This document shows positions 20,079 through 30,077 of a DNA stretch of 64,000 bases, piece by piece. The number at the start of each line of letters is the position of its first letter. Within the stretch, counting starts at the first letter, position 1. The DNA comes from Nitrospira sp. (GTDB taxonomy: Bacteria; Nitrospirota; Nitrospiria; Nitrospirales; Nitrospiraceae), in the NCBI GenBank assembly GCA_018242665.1, contig JAFEBL010000010.1, forward strand, positions 146,206 through 210,205. Reading direction: 5' to 3'. A program made the translations under genes and the position numbers. The notes beneath the pieces are model-generated. The model was not told the DNA's origin, ran no database searches, and worked only from the letters and a program-made list of their open reading frames with translations.

Positions 20079-20178
20079 GAGGCTGCCATATCTTCAACTG
20101 ATGTGCCGTCCCGCACGGTAACCCGCAATCGATCCTTCGCTTGGAGAGACGCATACCTCGTGCTAGCATTTCACTCCT

Positions 20179-21741
20179 ATGCCTCTCACAACCACCGTGC
20201 ACGATCTCCGCACCCTGATTCGCTCCTCTCACCCGCTCATTGTGATCGAGACCGTGGAAGAAGAGCGGGTGATGACCTTGCTGCAATCCGTCGCCGCCCA
20301 GGAACGGATGCCGCTCTTCGAATGGTCGATTACGCGAGGGCTCACCAGGCCCGAAGAAGGACAGGGCCTCAGTAAGCTGACCGCGACGCCCCTGGCCGTG
20401 CTTCAACATCTCAATGGATTGACCGTTGAAGGCCTTTTCTGGTTGAAGGATCTTGCGCCGCACTTGCAGGATGCCGCCGTCGCGCGCCAACTGCGTGAGG
20501 TGAGTCAGCACTTCGGCCGTTCACGCGCGACCTGTGTCATGACGGGACATCCCATCGCTTTGCCGCTCGACCTCGACCGGATTGCAGTGCGGTTCGACCT
20601 GCAGCTCCCGGATCGAGAGGAGTTGCACGCGATGCTTCAGAGTGTCCTGCAATCGTTGAAGACCAGAACGTCACCCCGTCGCCCAACATCGACCACCGTC
20701 GTACAGAGCCTGCTCAACTCCATGGCCACCCCCAAAGCCACGACGGCCGGTCCCTCCGACCGAGATTGCGAGGCCATCCTTCGCGCCTTACAAGGGCTGA
20801 CCTTGCATCAGGCGCGGCAGGTCATCACCCAATGCGTCGTCGAGGATGGAGTGCTTTCCGCCGACGATGTGCAGACGATTCTCACGCGCAAGGTGCAAGC
20901 GATCAGAGACGGCGGCCTGCTGGAATATTATCCCTTGGAAGACAACCGGTTCGAACTGGGCGGATTCGTGAATCTGAAGTCCTGGCTGGAGCGGGCGAAG
21001 ATGGGCTTCACGGCCGAGGCCAAGGCGCTCAACCTGACGCCGCCGCGCGGCATCATGCTGGTCGGTGTGCCGGGATGCGGCAAATCGCTCGCGGCCAAAG
21101 CGATTGCGCGCGAATGGCAATTGCCGCTGCTCAAGCTGGATGCGGGCCGGTTATTCGACAAATTCATCGGCGAATCCGAAAAGAACTTTCGCAAGGCCAT
21201 CGAGATGGCCGAATCGCTGTCCCCGATCGTCCTGTGGATCGATGAAATTGAAAAGGCGATGTCGGCGGGAGGCGGCAGCGGAGAGGCGGATGGAGGCTTG
21301 AGCCGCCGGCTGTTCGGCGCCTTTCTCACGTGGCTGCAGGAAAAGAAGCTGGACGTCTTCGTCGTGGCGACCGCGAATAATCTCTCGGCTCTGCCGCCGG
21401 AATTGCTGCGCAAAGGTCGCTTTGACGAAATATTCTTCGTGGACCTGCCGGACATGGACGAACGTACCGCCATCTGGTCGATCCATCTGAGCCTTCGCAA
21501 ACAAGACCGCTCGCACTTCGATCTTCCGAAACTCGTCGACGCCAGCCACGGATTCAGCGGTTCGGAAATCGAACAGGCCGTGGTGGCCGGTCTGTATCGC
21601 GCGCTGTATCACAAACAGCCGTTGACGACCGATCTTCTCATCCAAGAACTCGCCCATACCGTGCCGCTTTCGGTGACGCGGAGCGAAGAAATCAATCAGC
21701 TGCGAGCCACGGCTCAAGGCCGCTTCGTCAACGTGCGATAA
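20179..21741 (+). CDS. Ycf46-like AAA-family ATPase
   Basis: A 520-residue protein. The N-terminal 240 residues resemble the Ycf46 group (ending in the LTLHQARQVITQCVVEDGVL helix). The AAA module follows: Walker A GVPGCGKS (about 296-303), Walker B VLWIDEIEKA (about 353), the second region of homology around RRLFGAFLTWLQE, an arginine finger in LRKGRFDEIFFVDLP, and the C-terminal helical lid. Members are found in cyanobacteria and plastids and are poorly understood. The neighbouring J-domain gene suggests a role in protein remodelling; that is inference. Confidence 0.85.
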   Translation: MPLTTTVHDLRTLIRSSHPLIVIETVEEERVMTLLQSVAAQERMPLFEWSITRGLTRPEEGQGLSKLTATPLAVLQHLNGLTVEGLFWLKDLAPHLQDAAVARQLREVSQHFGRSRATCVMTGHPIALPLDLDRIAVRFDLQLPDREELHAMLQSVLQSLKTRTSPRRPTSTTVVQSLLNSMATPKATTAGPSDRDCEAILRALQGLTLHQARQVITQCVVEDGVLSADDVQTILTRKVQAIRDGGLLEYYPLEDNRFELGGFVNLKSWLERAKMGFTAEAKALNLTPPRGIMLVGVPGCGKSLAAKAIAREWQLPLLKLDAGRLFDKFIGESEKNFRKAIEMAESLSPIVLWIDEIEKAMSAGGGSGEADGGLSRRLFGAFLTWLQEKKLDVFVVATANNLSALPPELLRKGRFDEIFFVDLPDMDERTAIWSIHLSLRKQDRSHFDLPKLVDASHGFSGSEIEQAVVAGLYRALYHKQPLTTDLLIQELAHTVPLSVTRSEEINQLRATAQGRFVNVR

Positions 21742-21905
21742 GCCATAGCCATCCCTGCGTGCCATCTCGCAGATCTCGCCTTTCGTACAGTAAGATGACC
21801 CGTTGAGCCACAGGATTCCACGGGGCGTGAATCCTTCCGGCCGACGATGCCTCAAATGATGAGAGCCACAAGAACGCATGGTTCATCACTCGAGAGAGAC
21901 ACGGG

Positions 21906-23684
21906 ATGATTACGTCTATGTTCGGTACGGCTTTTTTCCTACCGCGTTGCGAGACGACGGCCGCACCGCGGCCATGGTTGTGCAGATGGTTCGCGATGCT
22001 CATTCTATCCGGGGCGATGAGCGCGGCGGCCACAGCCTTCGGCGAAGTACCTCTGCAGTCGGAAGGCCAGATCGCCCAGCATGCCAAAGCCGCCTGGGAG
22101 CAGGGCACACTTGATCTTGCCCTCGATATTCTCAACCAGGGCCTCCAGGACCATCCCCAAGCCCTCACGCTGCATCAGTTGCGGGGCGACATGTTGGCCA
22201 CGTCGCGGCAGACGGAGGCGGCCCTGCAATCCTATGACAGGGTTCTCGCGAGCCGCCCCTCCGCCCTGAATGTCCGTTGGGCCAAATGGAGCGTATTGGT
22301 GCGCTCGGGGCAGGTCGAGGATGCCGTCAGCGAACTCCGGCTCATTGCCGGGATCGACCCCCACAACCCACTCATGTACCTGCGACTTGCTCGGGAACTT
22401 CGAAAACTGGACCGACTGGAGGAAGCGTTCGAAGCCGCGAAGAACGCAGTAGAACTCGGGCCCGACATGCTCAACTGGCGCTTGGCCCTCGCCCGGGCGC
22501 GGTTCGACATTCTCGATTACGAAGGTGCGGAGCGGGATGTGCAATTCGTCCTCGAGCGAGTGTCGCCGGGATCCCCGCTTGAGCTTTCCGCCAAGAATTT
22601 GCTGACGGTGTTTTTCGGCTCCACGGAACGAGGCCGACGGTTTGCCCCGGTTATGACTCCGGATGCGAACCCGAAACAACTGCGGGACTGGTCGATGATT
22701 CGCGCGGAAGGCTATCGGCTGTTCGAAGCCGGACGATTTCAGGAAGCCGAACCGGTGTATCGAGAGCTGCTCCGCCTCAATCCGATGGACCCGCTGGCCA
22801 ACCAGCACTTGAGCTTAATCCTGATAGGACTTGGCCGCTGCAAGGAGGCGCTCGCCTTCAGTCAGCCCGGCGCTGAATTCGACCCGATGGATGAGGAACA
22901 GACGACCACGGCCTTTCGCGTGGGCCAGTGCCTGGTGGAACTCGGCCGCTGGGAAGAGGCCTACATGCAATTCAAAACGCTGTACAATGCGACCAACGAA
23001 TTGGAGAAATCGACGAGAGACGTCCAACTCCCGTCAGGGACCCGCGTCCTGAACAAGGCCATGTTGATGCAATGGTTGGACAAGGTTCGCCTACATGTGC
23101 CGGAATTCGCACAGGAGGTCGATGCCGAGGCCGAAGCACAAGCCGCGGCAGCACGGGTGAATGCGGCAGTCACGCCAATCCAGCCGGAAACGGAACTGAC
23201 GGCCAAAGCCGCGGAACACTTGCGGCCACAAAACACGCTGGACGCGGCGGCCTCGTTGGTCGGCCGAGACGCCGACTTCGCCTGGTTCCGATTCGTCATC
23301 CCGGCTCAGAAAGTCATGCGCGATGATTCACCAACGGGAGCCCATGATTTCATTCCATTGGACCCCGGCATCAGTTTTCCCCCCACCCAACCCGACATCT
23401 ACCTTGTTTTCGGGTTGGTAACCGCCTCTTACGACGAGGTGCCTCTGGCCGCCCGCTGTTTCAAGGAGACAGCCGAATTGACCGGCACCCAGCCGGCTGT
23501 GGCGCAGGACCGTCTGATCATGTCCACAAACGATCAGTCCGGCTATTTCGTGCTCCAGCGCCCGGCCACGGGATGGGCGCCGGGCCTCTATCGATGCGGG
23601 TTGTTCGCGGGAGAAGAGACGTCGGCCTATACGCAGGTCGATGAGGTACGGTTTCGTATCATTGAACCAAGCAGGCCGTCGTAA
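21906..23684 (+). CDS. Exported TPR-repeat protein
   Basis: A 592-residue protein with an N-terminal hydrophobic segment (WFAMLILSGAMSAAATAFGEV), probably a signal peptide. Tetratricopeptide repeats follow from about residue 50 to 200 (for example ALTLHQLRGDMLATSRQTEAALQ-type units) and again around 270-340 (AGRFQEAEPVYRELLRLNPMDP). The last 180 residues look like a beta-rich domain. It probably acts as a periplasmic scaffold. The exact start is uncertain; a further ATG lies at 21924. Confidence 0.75.
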   Translation: MITSMFGTAFFLPRCETTAAPRPWLCRWFAMLILSGAMSAAATAFGEVPLQSEGQIAQHAKAAWEQGTLDLALDILNQGLQDHPQALTLHQLRGDMLATSRQTEAALQSYDRVLASRPSALNVRWAKWSVLVRSGQVEDAVSELRLIAGIDPHNPLMYLRLARELRKLDRLEEAFEAAKNAVELGPDMLNWRLALARARFDILDYEGAERDVQFVLERVSPGSPLELSAKNLLTVFFGSTERGRRFAPVMTPDANPKQLRDWSMIRAEGYRLFEAGRFQEAEPVYRELLRLNPMDPLANQHLSLILIGLGRCKEALAFSQPGAEFDPMDEEQTTTAFRVGQCLVELGRWEEAYMQFKTLYNATNELEKSTRDVQLPSGTRVLNKAMLMQWLDKVRLHVPEFAQEVDAEAEAQAAAARVNAAVTPIQPETELTAKAAEHLRPQNTLDAAASLVGRDADFAWFRFVIPAQKVMRDDSPTGAHDFIPLDPGISFPPTQPDIYLVFGLVTASYDEVPLAARCFKETAELTGTQPAVAQDRLIMSTNDQSGYFVLQRPATGWAPGLYRCGLFAGEETSAYTQVDEVRFRIIEPSRPS

Positions 23685-23712
23685 CGAGTGCGATGACAAG
23701 CGGCGGGTGGTG

Positions 23713-24675
23713 CTACGTGTCTGAACCGAGGCTCGCCGTCACTCGGTACCGGCAGAAGAAGGTCTCGTCGGGAAGCAGTCGTTTCAGCCCCCACTCTGGA
23801 TGGTTGAATGCGTCTGTTGCGCAGGTCATCGGCTCGATCGCCAAGGCGCGCCGCGGGGCATCGGCAATAGCGTCCCCGGTATACACCACAATCGCGGAGA
23901 AGGCCTCGTCCATCACGACGTCAATCGTCGCCCCCGTGCCCGGATGGCGCAAGGAAGCCGTGGCGTTCCCCTCCTGGTCGCGCTCCAAGCCGATGAAACA
24001 ATGGTTGAACCGGCGCGGCCCGACCACGCGATAGTCACGATAATCCCACTCGGTGCCCCGCGCATCCAGCACCTTGCCGGTCGGCGACAACCTGTCGTTG
24101 AATTCCAGATAGCCGCTCGCGGGAATCTTGGCCTCCGCCAGATCCACCAGCGAGGTCCCCACGGTGAAATAGGGATGGAACCCGATGCCGACCGGCGCTG
24201 CCGCCTGCCCCACATTCCGGACTGAACACGCACAGGTCAGCCCTTGACGGTCCAGGGCATATCGCACCTCGATCGCAAGCGAAAACGGGTAGCCGCGCGA
24301 CGCATAGGTCGCCGCATCCAAGCGGACGTGAAAGGTCACCTCACTCAGGCCAGCCCGTTGTACCGCCCACGGGAGGGCACGCACGAAGCCATGGATGGCA
24401 TTCGGACCTTCCTTGTCGTTTCGTTCGAGTTGCAGCGTCTGCCCGTCAAACGCATATCGTCCCTCGGCCACGCGCCCTGGAAAGGGAATGAGCACGTCTC
24501 CCTGCCCGCCCTTCTTGTTGGCGCCGCCTGAGTATCCCCAGACGATGTCGGTTTCCGCGCCGTCCTCATTCACCACAGCATACCGTCGCAATGAGGCGCC
24601 CCAGGGCGAGAGCCAGGCCCGCTGCCGCTCGAAGGTCAGTTCAATTTCTGTGTCAAGGCTGAGGCTCGCCGCCAT
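23713..24675 (-). CDS. Aldose 1-epimerase-like protein
   Basis: A 320-residue galactose-mutarotase-like protein. The family marks are the catalytic His regions AIHGFVRALPW and GIGFHPYFTVG, and a late Glu in ALAIEPMTCATDAFNHPE. The ATG at 24675 has GGAG five bases upstream; a GTG one codon earlier is less likely. It should equilibrate alpha and beta anomers of a hexose or hexose phosphate. It ends just after, and convergent with, the TPR gene. Confidence 0.85.
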   Translation of the reverse strand: MAASLSLDTEIELTFERQRAWLSPWGASLRRYAVVNEDGAETDIVWGYSGGANKKGGQGDVLIPFPGRVAEGRYAFDGQTLQLERNDKEGPNAIHGFVRALPWAVQRAGLSEVTFHVRLDAATYASRGYPFSLAIEVRYALDRQGLTCACSVRNVGQAAAPVGIGFHPYFTVGTSLVDLAEAKIPASGYLEFNDRLSPTGKVLDARGTEWDYRDYRVVGPRRFNHCFIGLERDQEGNATASLRHPGTGATIDVVMDEAFSAIVVYTGDAIADAPRRALAIEPMTCATDAFNHPEWGLKRLLPDETFFCRYRVTASLGSDT

Positions 24676-24723
24676 CACGTCTCCGAGGCGTCATCGGCTG
24701 AATCGCCGCCGGTGCAGTCGCTC

Positions 24724-25989
24724 TTACAAATCCTTGCCCAATAGATAGTCGAACCGCTTCCGGAAATCATCCTCGGCCATGCCTGCGGTGGTCGCCAAAC
24801 GCACCACCTCTTGCGGATGGCTCAGGTCTTCCGCCAAAAGGCGAATCATGTAGCGGCGGGCGATGACGTAGGATTCCGATTCGACATCCACCATGCGGAC
24901 TCTGGTGCGGCCGGTCGCCGGATCCAAAATCTCACTGAACGGAATCGGAATGAACCGGCCGTTTTGAATGGACACCATTGCGGCATTGCCGCCTTCCAGC
25001 AGGAATTGCGCCGCACAATACCCAAGGTCGCGCGTGTACTCCATATCGAAGGAAATGGGGTCCGCGCACCGCAGTTCATATCCAATGTTCTTCTCGACGA
25101 TGGTGGTTTTAATACCGAAGGCGCGCAGTTCCTGTTCCACGGCGCGCTTCAGCACGACGCCGAAATTGACTTCCGCCAGGCGCACATGCCCATGCTGGTC
25201 GCGCTCGACATCGTCCAATCCGTTCAAATCCTGTTGATCGAGAAACTCAACCAGCCCCTCCGCCAGCACCGCCACTCCGTCAGAACGTCCTGCCGCGAGC
25301 CGCTTGATGAAGGCCGCCGCCAAAATATCGACGATGGCTTTCAGTCGAATGGGCTTCCGGCGAAATTCTTCCGGAATGATCGTCAGCGTCGCGCCCGCCG
25401 CCTTCCCGATGCCTAGCGCCAGGTGTCCGGCCTTGCGGCCCATCGTCACGACGAAATACCAGCGCGAGGTCGTCTCCGCATCGACCATCAGGCTCTTCAC
25501 CAGTTCCACACCGATATGGCGGGCGGTCTGAAATCCGAATGTCGGAATCCCATGCGGCAGATCGAGGTCGTTGTCGATCGTTTTGGGAACATGCACCACC
25601 TGCAGGCGCCCTTGCGCCCGTTGTTCCAATTTGAGCGCCGAGAACGCCGTATCGTCCCCACCGATTGTGATCAGTCTCGTCACGCCCAACGCGTCGAGAC
25701 TGGCCAGGCACGCGTCGAGCAATTCCATCTTCTGTGTGGGATTGGCGCGCGCGGTGCCCAAATAGGACCCGCCACTAAAGTGGATGCGGCTGATATCTTC
25801 GATGGACAAGCGCTTGATCTTGCTCCGGTTGCCCGCCATGATCCACTTGAACCCATCCTGAATGCCGATCACGTCGCACCCGCCGAGAATGCTGCGAATC
25901 GTCGCGGCGCCGATCACACTGTTGATCCCGGGAGCCGGCCCGCCGCCGACCAGGATTGCCACCATCGGTCGTCGATCACCCTGTGTCAT
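24724..25989 (-). CDS. 6-phosphofructokinase, pyrophosphate-dependent type
   Basis: A 421-residue PfkA-family enzyme. It has the N-terminal GGGPAPGIN loop, TIGGDDTAFSA and VPKTIDNDLDLP, and later GRKAGHLALGIGKAAGATLT. GGDD in place of GGDG, and PKTIDND in place of PGTIDND, are the substitutions linked to use of pyrophosphate rather than ATP. The start at 25989 is preferred because AGGAG and GGTG precede it; a 56-residue upstream extension has no family counterpart. It would catalyse a reversible glycolytic step. The aldose epimerase gene lies 48 bases downstream. Confidence 0.88.
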   Translation of the reverse strand: MTQGDRRPMVAILVGGGPAPGINSVIGAATIRSILGGCDVIGIQDGFKWIMAGNRSKIKRLSIEDISRIHFSGGSYLGTARANPTQKMELLDACLASLDALGVTRLITIGGDDTAFSALKLEQRAQGRLQVVHVPKTIDNDLDLPHGIPTFGFQTARHIGVELVKSLMVDAETTSRWYFVVTMGRKAGHLALGIGKAAGATLTIIPEEFRRKPIRLKAIVDILAAAFIKRLAAGRSDGVAVLAEGLVEFLDQQDLNGLDDVERDQHGHVRLAEVNFGVVLKRAVEQELRAFGIKTTIVEKNIGYELRCADPISFDMEYTRDLGYCAAQFLLEGGNAAMVSIQNGRFIPIPFSEILDPATGRTRVRMVDVESESYVIARRYMIRLLAEDLSHPQEVVRLATTAGMAEDDFRKRFDYLLGKDL

Positions 25990-26230
25990 GTTCACCTGCT
26001 CCTCTCTCATCTGCCAACTCACGCCACGTCGCTCTTCGGCCGTCGCATCCGGCATCGGCCAACCGGCCGTCACACGACCAACCTGGTGGGACCCTACACC
26101 GCCCCCGGAGGAGCCGTCAAGAACGACGGGGAAGCAGTCCATGGGCAACTTCCACAATATCGTTCGCCTCTTTTCGATCTTGTGCTAGCCTAACGGTGAA
26201 CATTCTTTCTCCCCCCGACTGAGGCGCACC

Positions 26231-26611
26231 ATGATCGAGATCCTCGTCGTCGACGACAATCTGCAATTGCGAGACACCCTGCGGACTATTCTGAACAAGC
26301 GGCCCGGGTTTCGGGTCATCGGTGAAGCTGCTGACGGCATCGCGGCCGCGCAGTTGGCTCAGACCCTGCGCCCAGCGGTGGTATTGATGGATGTGGGGAT
26401 GTCCCGGATGGATGGAGTCGAAGCGACCCGACGTATTCGAGCGCTGCTTCCGAACACGGTCGTGATCGGGATGTCCTGTCACACGAGTCGGGATGTCGAA
26501 TCGGCGTTGCGGGCGGTCGGCGCGAACGCATTCCTCCCGAAGGAACTGGTGCCGGAAAAGATCTTCGATGTGCTGACCGAACAATTCGCTCGCCGGGAGC
26601 CACAGCCGTAG
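26231..26611 (+). CDS. Single-domain response regulator (NarL-type receiver without output domain)
   Basis: A 126-residue protein that is only a receiver domain: acidic pair Asp8-Asp9, phospho-acceptor Asp54 (VVLMDVGM), Ser/Thr switch in GMSCHTS and the Lys of FLPKE. The sequence is most like NarL/FixJ-type receivers, yet no helix-turn-helix follows. It is convergent with, and 49 bases from, a hybrid histidine kinase whose own C-terminal receiver is similar, so it may take phosphate from that kinase. Confidence 0.9.
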   Translation: MIEILVVDDNLQLRDTLRTILNKRPGFRVIGEAADGIAAAQLAQTLRPAVVLMDVGMSRMDGVEATRRIRALLPNTVVIGMSCHTSRDVESALRAVGANAFLPKELVPEKIFDVLTEQFARREPQP

Positions 26612-26660
26612 AGACGAACTCCGCCTGCGGACTCCACCGTCGCCAAGGAGGACCGCCCCC

Positions 26661-29600
26661 CTAGCGGGTGTGCGTACTCACCATCGCCTCGACGATCGCC
26701 TTGCACAACTGTCCTCCCGCGCTTTCCTTTGTCAGATAGCCGCAGGCGCCGGCCTGCTTCATCCGCGCGACCATGTCGGCCGAATTGTGCATGGACAAGG
26801 CGAGGATCTGGACCTCCGGAAATTCCTCTTTGATGCGCTTCGTCGCCTGCACCCCATCGCATCGCGGCATGTTGACGTCCATCACCACCACGCTAGGCTT
26901 CAGAGTACGGACGAGGTCAATAGCCTCCAACCCGTCGCCCGCCTCGCCGACCACCTCCAATTGCGGATGCTCATTGACGATGGTCCTAAGCCCCTGGCGC
27001 AACATTCGATGATCGTCCACCAAGAGCACCCGGGTTTTCTGACGAGCAACGCATGGTTCACCGCCCGTGTGATGGGACTCAGCCTCCTCCGGCTCAAGGG
27101 ACAGGGACTCGGCCAGGACGGCCTGCGCAGCGGCCTCATCCGCCCGTTCCGTTGAGGAGGGAGCCGGTGACTGCATGGGCAACCTCAGGGTGGCGATGGT
27201 TCCCTGCCCCGGCAGGGACTGCACATCGAACGATCCGCCGAGGGCCTTCATCCGCTCGCGAATGCTGAACAGCCCGAATCCGGCCTTGAGTCCGGTCTCA
27301 GCTGCCATCAGATCGCAACCGGCGCCACGGTCGGACACGGTGATGGACAATGATGCGCCGGATTGAGCGACCGTGATCCGAGCCTCGTGCGTTTCCGCAT
27401 GTTTCACAATATTCATCAACAGTTCGCGGACGGATTGAAACAACAGCACAGATTGTTCCTCAGACAGCGGGAGGTTCTCCGTTTCCGTTTCCAGCTCCAG
27501 CACGACGGTCAGTTCAGGCTGCATCCGATCCGCCAACCAGCGCAACGCCATGAGCAAGCCAAACTCATTGAGGATCGGCGGACTGAGCTGCGCCACCAAC
27601 GTGCGCGTATAGGCCAAGGCCTGGTCCATGACCTCTTGGACCTCCGTCATCGCCTGGGCCGCCGCCGCGCTGACCTCTTCCAGTTTTGCCTGCCCCAATT
27701 TGATGCGGCTGAGCACCAGAAGTTGCGCCAGATAGTCGTGAAGATCGGTCGCGAGTTGTTTCCGGATGCGATGCTCGGCGAGATTCAAATCGGTCGTCAG
27801 CGCCCGGAGCCTGTCTTGGGAATCAGCCAGCTCTTTCGTACGCTCCTCAACACGCCGTTCCAAGTCATTCGCCAGTTGTAGCCATTGCGCCTGAGCTTCC
27901 TTCCGGCTTTGAATATCCTGCACAATCGAGATGAAATGTTGCGGACAGCCATGCCCGTCACGCAACAATGACACGGTCAACTGCACCCAGATGAGCGAGC
28001 CGTCTTTCCGCACATAGCGCTTTTCCATGGAAAAGGTGTCAATGTCACCGGTCAGCAGGCGACGCACTGAGGCCCAGTCCGTTTCCAGATCGTCAGGATG
28101 CGTGATGTCGGAAAATGTACTCCCCAGCAGCTCCTCCTGAGAATAGCCAGTGAGCGCGCAGAGGGCCTCGTTGCAGCGCAACCAAGAACCATCCAACCCC
28201 ACATGCGCAATCCCGACCGCCGCGTTGTCGAAGGTGGCCCGGTGCTGCGCCTCGCTCTCACGAAGCGCTTGCTCCGCCATCTTTGCCGCCGTGATATCCT
28301 CCGCAAAAACAATGATGCCGCCGACATCTCCCACCTTGTCCCGCCACGGACGCACTTCCCACCGTATCCAGCGCACGCTTCCGTCCTGACGCTCGAAGCG
28401 ATCCTCGTCCTCGCGCGATACGACTCCAGCCAGTCCCTGCTGATGCGCCGCCTTCCACCGTTCGGGAATGTCGGGAAGCACGTCGTAGTGCGATCGTCCG
28501 ATCAGATTCTCCTCCAATCCGTATTCCGCCAACCAACGCCGACTCACGGCGACGTAGCACAATTGCCGGTCCAGCATCGCAATCGCCGCAGGCGCATGTT
28601 CGATAAACAATCGCAGACGTGCTTCGCTTTCCCGTAACGCCGCTTCAGCCCGCTTTCGTTCCGTGATGTCGTGGGCGACTTTCGACACGCCCACGATCCG
28701 GCCCTCATCATTGCGAATCGCCGACACCGTCAGGGAAATATGGATGCGCGTGCCGTCTTTCCGCTGTCGCTCCGTTTCATACTGTTGAATCGCCTCGCCC
28801 CGACTGATCCGTTCGAGAATCGGCACTTCCTGATCGAGGAGATCCTCCGGCACCAGCATCGTCACCGGCAGGCCAACCGCCTCTTGCTGACTGTACCCGT
28901 ACAGGCGCTCCGCTCCGCGATTCCAACTGGTAATGATGCCGTCAAGGTTTTTGCTGAGGATGGCATCTTCCGACGACTCTACAATCGCCGCCAGCGTCGC
29001 GCGGGCTTCCTCGGCTTGTTGTCGTTCGGTAATATCGACGATCGCGGCGATGAACCCCATGACAGTTCCCGACTCATCCCATTCCGGCGCATAGGTGACT
29101 TGTAGGAGGCGCGTGCCGGAGAAGGCGCCCATGAACCGTTGATCGAATCGCACTATCCGTCCGGCGAGCGCCTCCGCCATGTATGGCGCAGCCTGCTGGT
29201 AGGCCTCGGCGCCCAACACCTCGCTGGGATGCCGGCCGATGAACTGCTCCGGAGTGTGGCCGAGCAGTTCCGCATACTGGCGGTTGACGAAACGGTACCG
29301 ACAGTCAGTGCCGCATTGCGCAATGAGGACCGGAGCATGATCTGTCACGAACTGCATCTGTCGCTGGCTCGCGCGTACCGCCTCCTCGGCCTTGGCCCGC
29401 ACTTCGATCTCACGCCGCAATCGCTGTTCCTCGGCCCGCACGTATGACGTTTCCGCCTGCGCGCGCAAACGCGCCCGTGTCATCGCCTCGGAAAGGGACA
29501 CGATAATGAGGTTAGCTGCGATGAAGACGACTACGGCGGTCTGTTGTTGATGGGGTGAGCCCTGCACATCCAGAAGAAACCAGGCCGAGAGCGCCGCAGA

Positions 29601-29855
29601 AATCAGCGTCGCACCGGCACCATGACGCCACCCGCAGGCGACTGCCACGAACATGATCGCCGGATAGTACGTGATGAACGTGTAGGTCGAGCCCCAAAGC
29701 GGCGTGAGGGCCATGCGCAGCCCGGTCGCGAGGCCGAGGACGCCAGCCGTCAGCAGGGTCGGATTCCACGCCTCCAGGCGAGACCACCAGGAGCGCGTCC
29801 CCTGACAAACATCGTCACTTGTCTTTGCGTCCAGCGAGAGTGGTTCGGAAGCCAT
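26661..29855 (-). CDS. Multi-PAS hybrid histidine kinase (NarX-type core) with C-terminal receiver
   Basis: A sensor of about 1064 residues. In order: a membrane region of four short helices (KdpD/DUF4118-like, about 29.8-29.5 kb), a short coiled coil, four PAS domains with PAC segments, a coiled coil, a HisKA_3 dimerisation helix (DLHDYLAQLLVLSRIKLGQA) with phospho-acceptor His at 27738-27740, a HATPase domain (VSDRGAGCD), and a NarL-type receiver with Asp at 26877-26879 (VVVMDVNMP). There is no DNA-binding output. The start is uncertain: ATGs at 29864 and 29855 are possible, and a TTG at 29969 would extend it. The PAS domains may sense redox, light or small ligands. Confidence 0.9.
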   Translation of the reverse strand: MASEPLSLDAKTSDDVCQGTRSWWSRLEAWNPTLLTAGVLGLATGLRMALTPLWGSTYTFITYYPAIMFVAVACGWRHGAGATLISAALSAWFLLDVQGSPHQQQTAVVVFIAANLIIVSLSEAMTRARLRAQAETSYVRAEEQRLRREIEVRAKAEEAVRASQRQMQFVTDHAPVLIAQCGTDCRYRFVNRQYAELLGHTPEQFIGRHPSEVLGAEAYQQAAPYMAEALAGRIVRFDQRFMGAFSGTRLLQVTYAPEWDESGTVMGFIAAIVDITERQQAEEARATLAAIVESSEDAILSKNLDGIITSWNRGAERLYGYSQQEAVGLPVTMLVPEDLLDQEVPILERISRGEAIQQYETERQRKDGTRIHISLTVSAIRNDEGRIVGVSKVAHDITERKRAEAALRESEARLRLFIEHAPAAIAMLDRQLCYVAVSRRWLAEYGLEENLIGRSHYDVLPDIPERWKAAHQQGLAGVVSREDEDRFERQDGSVRWIRWEVRPWRDKVGDVGGIIVFAEDITAAKMAEQALRESEAQHRATFDNAAVGIAHVGLDGSWLRCNEALCALTGYSQEELLGSTFSDITHPDDLETDWASVRRLLTGDIDTFSMEKRYVRKDGSLIWVQLTVSLLRDGHGCPQHFISIVQDIQSRKEAQAQWLQLANDLERRVEERTKELADSQDRLRALTTDLNLAEHRIRKQLATDLHDYLAQLLVLSRIKLGQAKLEEVSAAAAQAMTEVQEVMDQALAYTRTLVAQLSPPILNEFGLLMALRWLADRMQPELTVVLELETETENLPLSEEQSVLLFQSVRELLMNIVKHAETHEARITVAQSGASLSITVSDRGAGCDLMAAETGLKAGFGLFSIRERMKALGGSFDVQSLPGQGTIATLRLPMQSPAPSSTERADEAAAQAVLAESLSLEPEEAESHHTGGEPCVARQKTRVLLVDDHRMLRQGLRTIVNEHPQLEVVGEAGDGLEAIDLVRTLKPSVVVMDVNMPRCDGVQATKRIKEEFPEVQILALSMHNSADMVARMKQAGACGYLTKESAGGQLCKAIVEAMVSTHTR

Positions 29856-30077
29856 GGGTTCCATCGGCAAGCGATGAAGGGCTTGGTGCGAAACGGCGCT
29901 GCCGGCATTGAGCCGACGCCACGAGACTGTAGCTGGTACTAAGGTCCACAGTGTACAGGAATCATGCAACGGACTCCACGGTTTCGCATGAAACCACCGG
30001 ATACACCGCGCAGGGTTTCCCTGAATTTATGAGGGCAGCCGAAGGTGAGGAAGGAGGGCCAGATGGCGGAAGGGACG

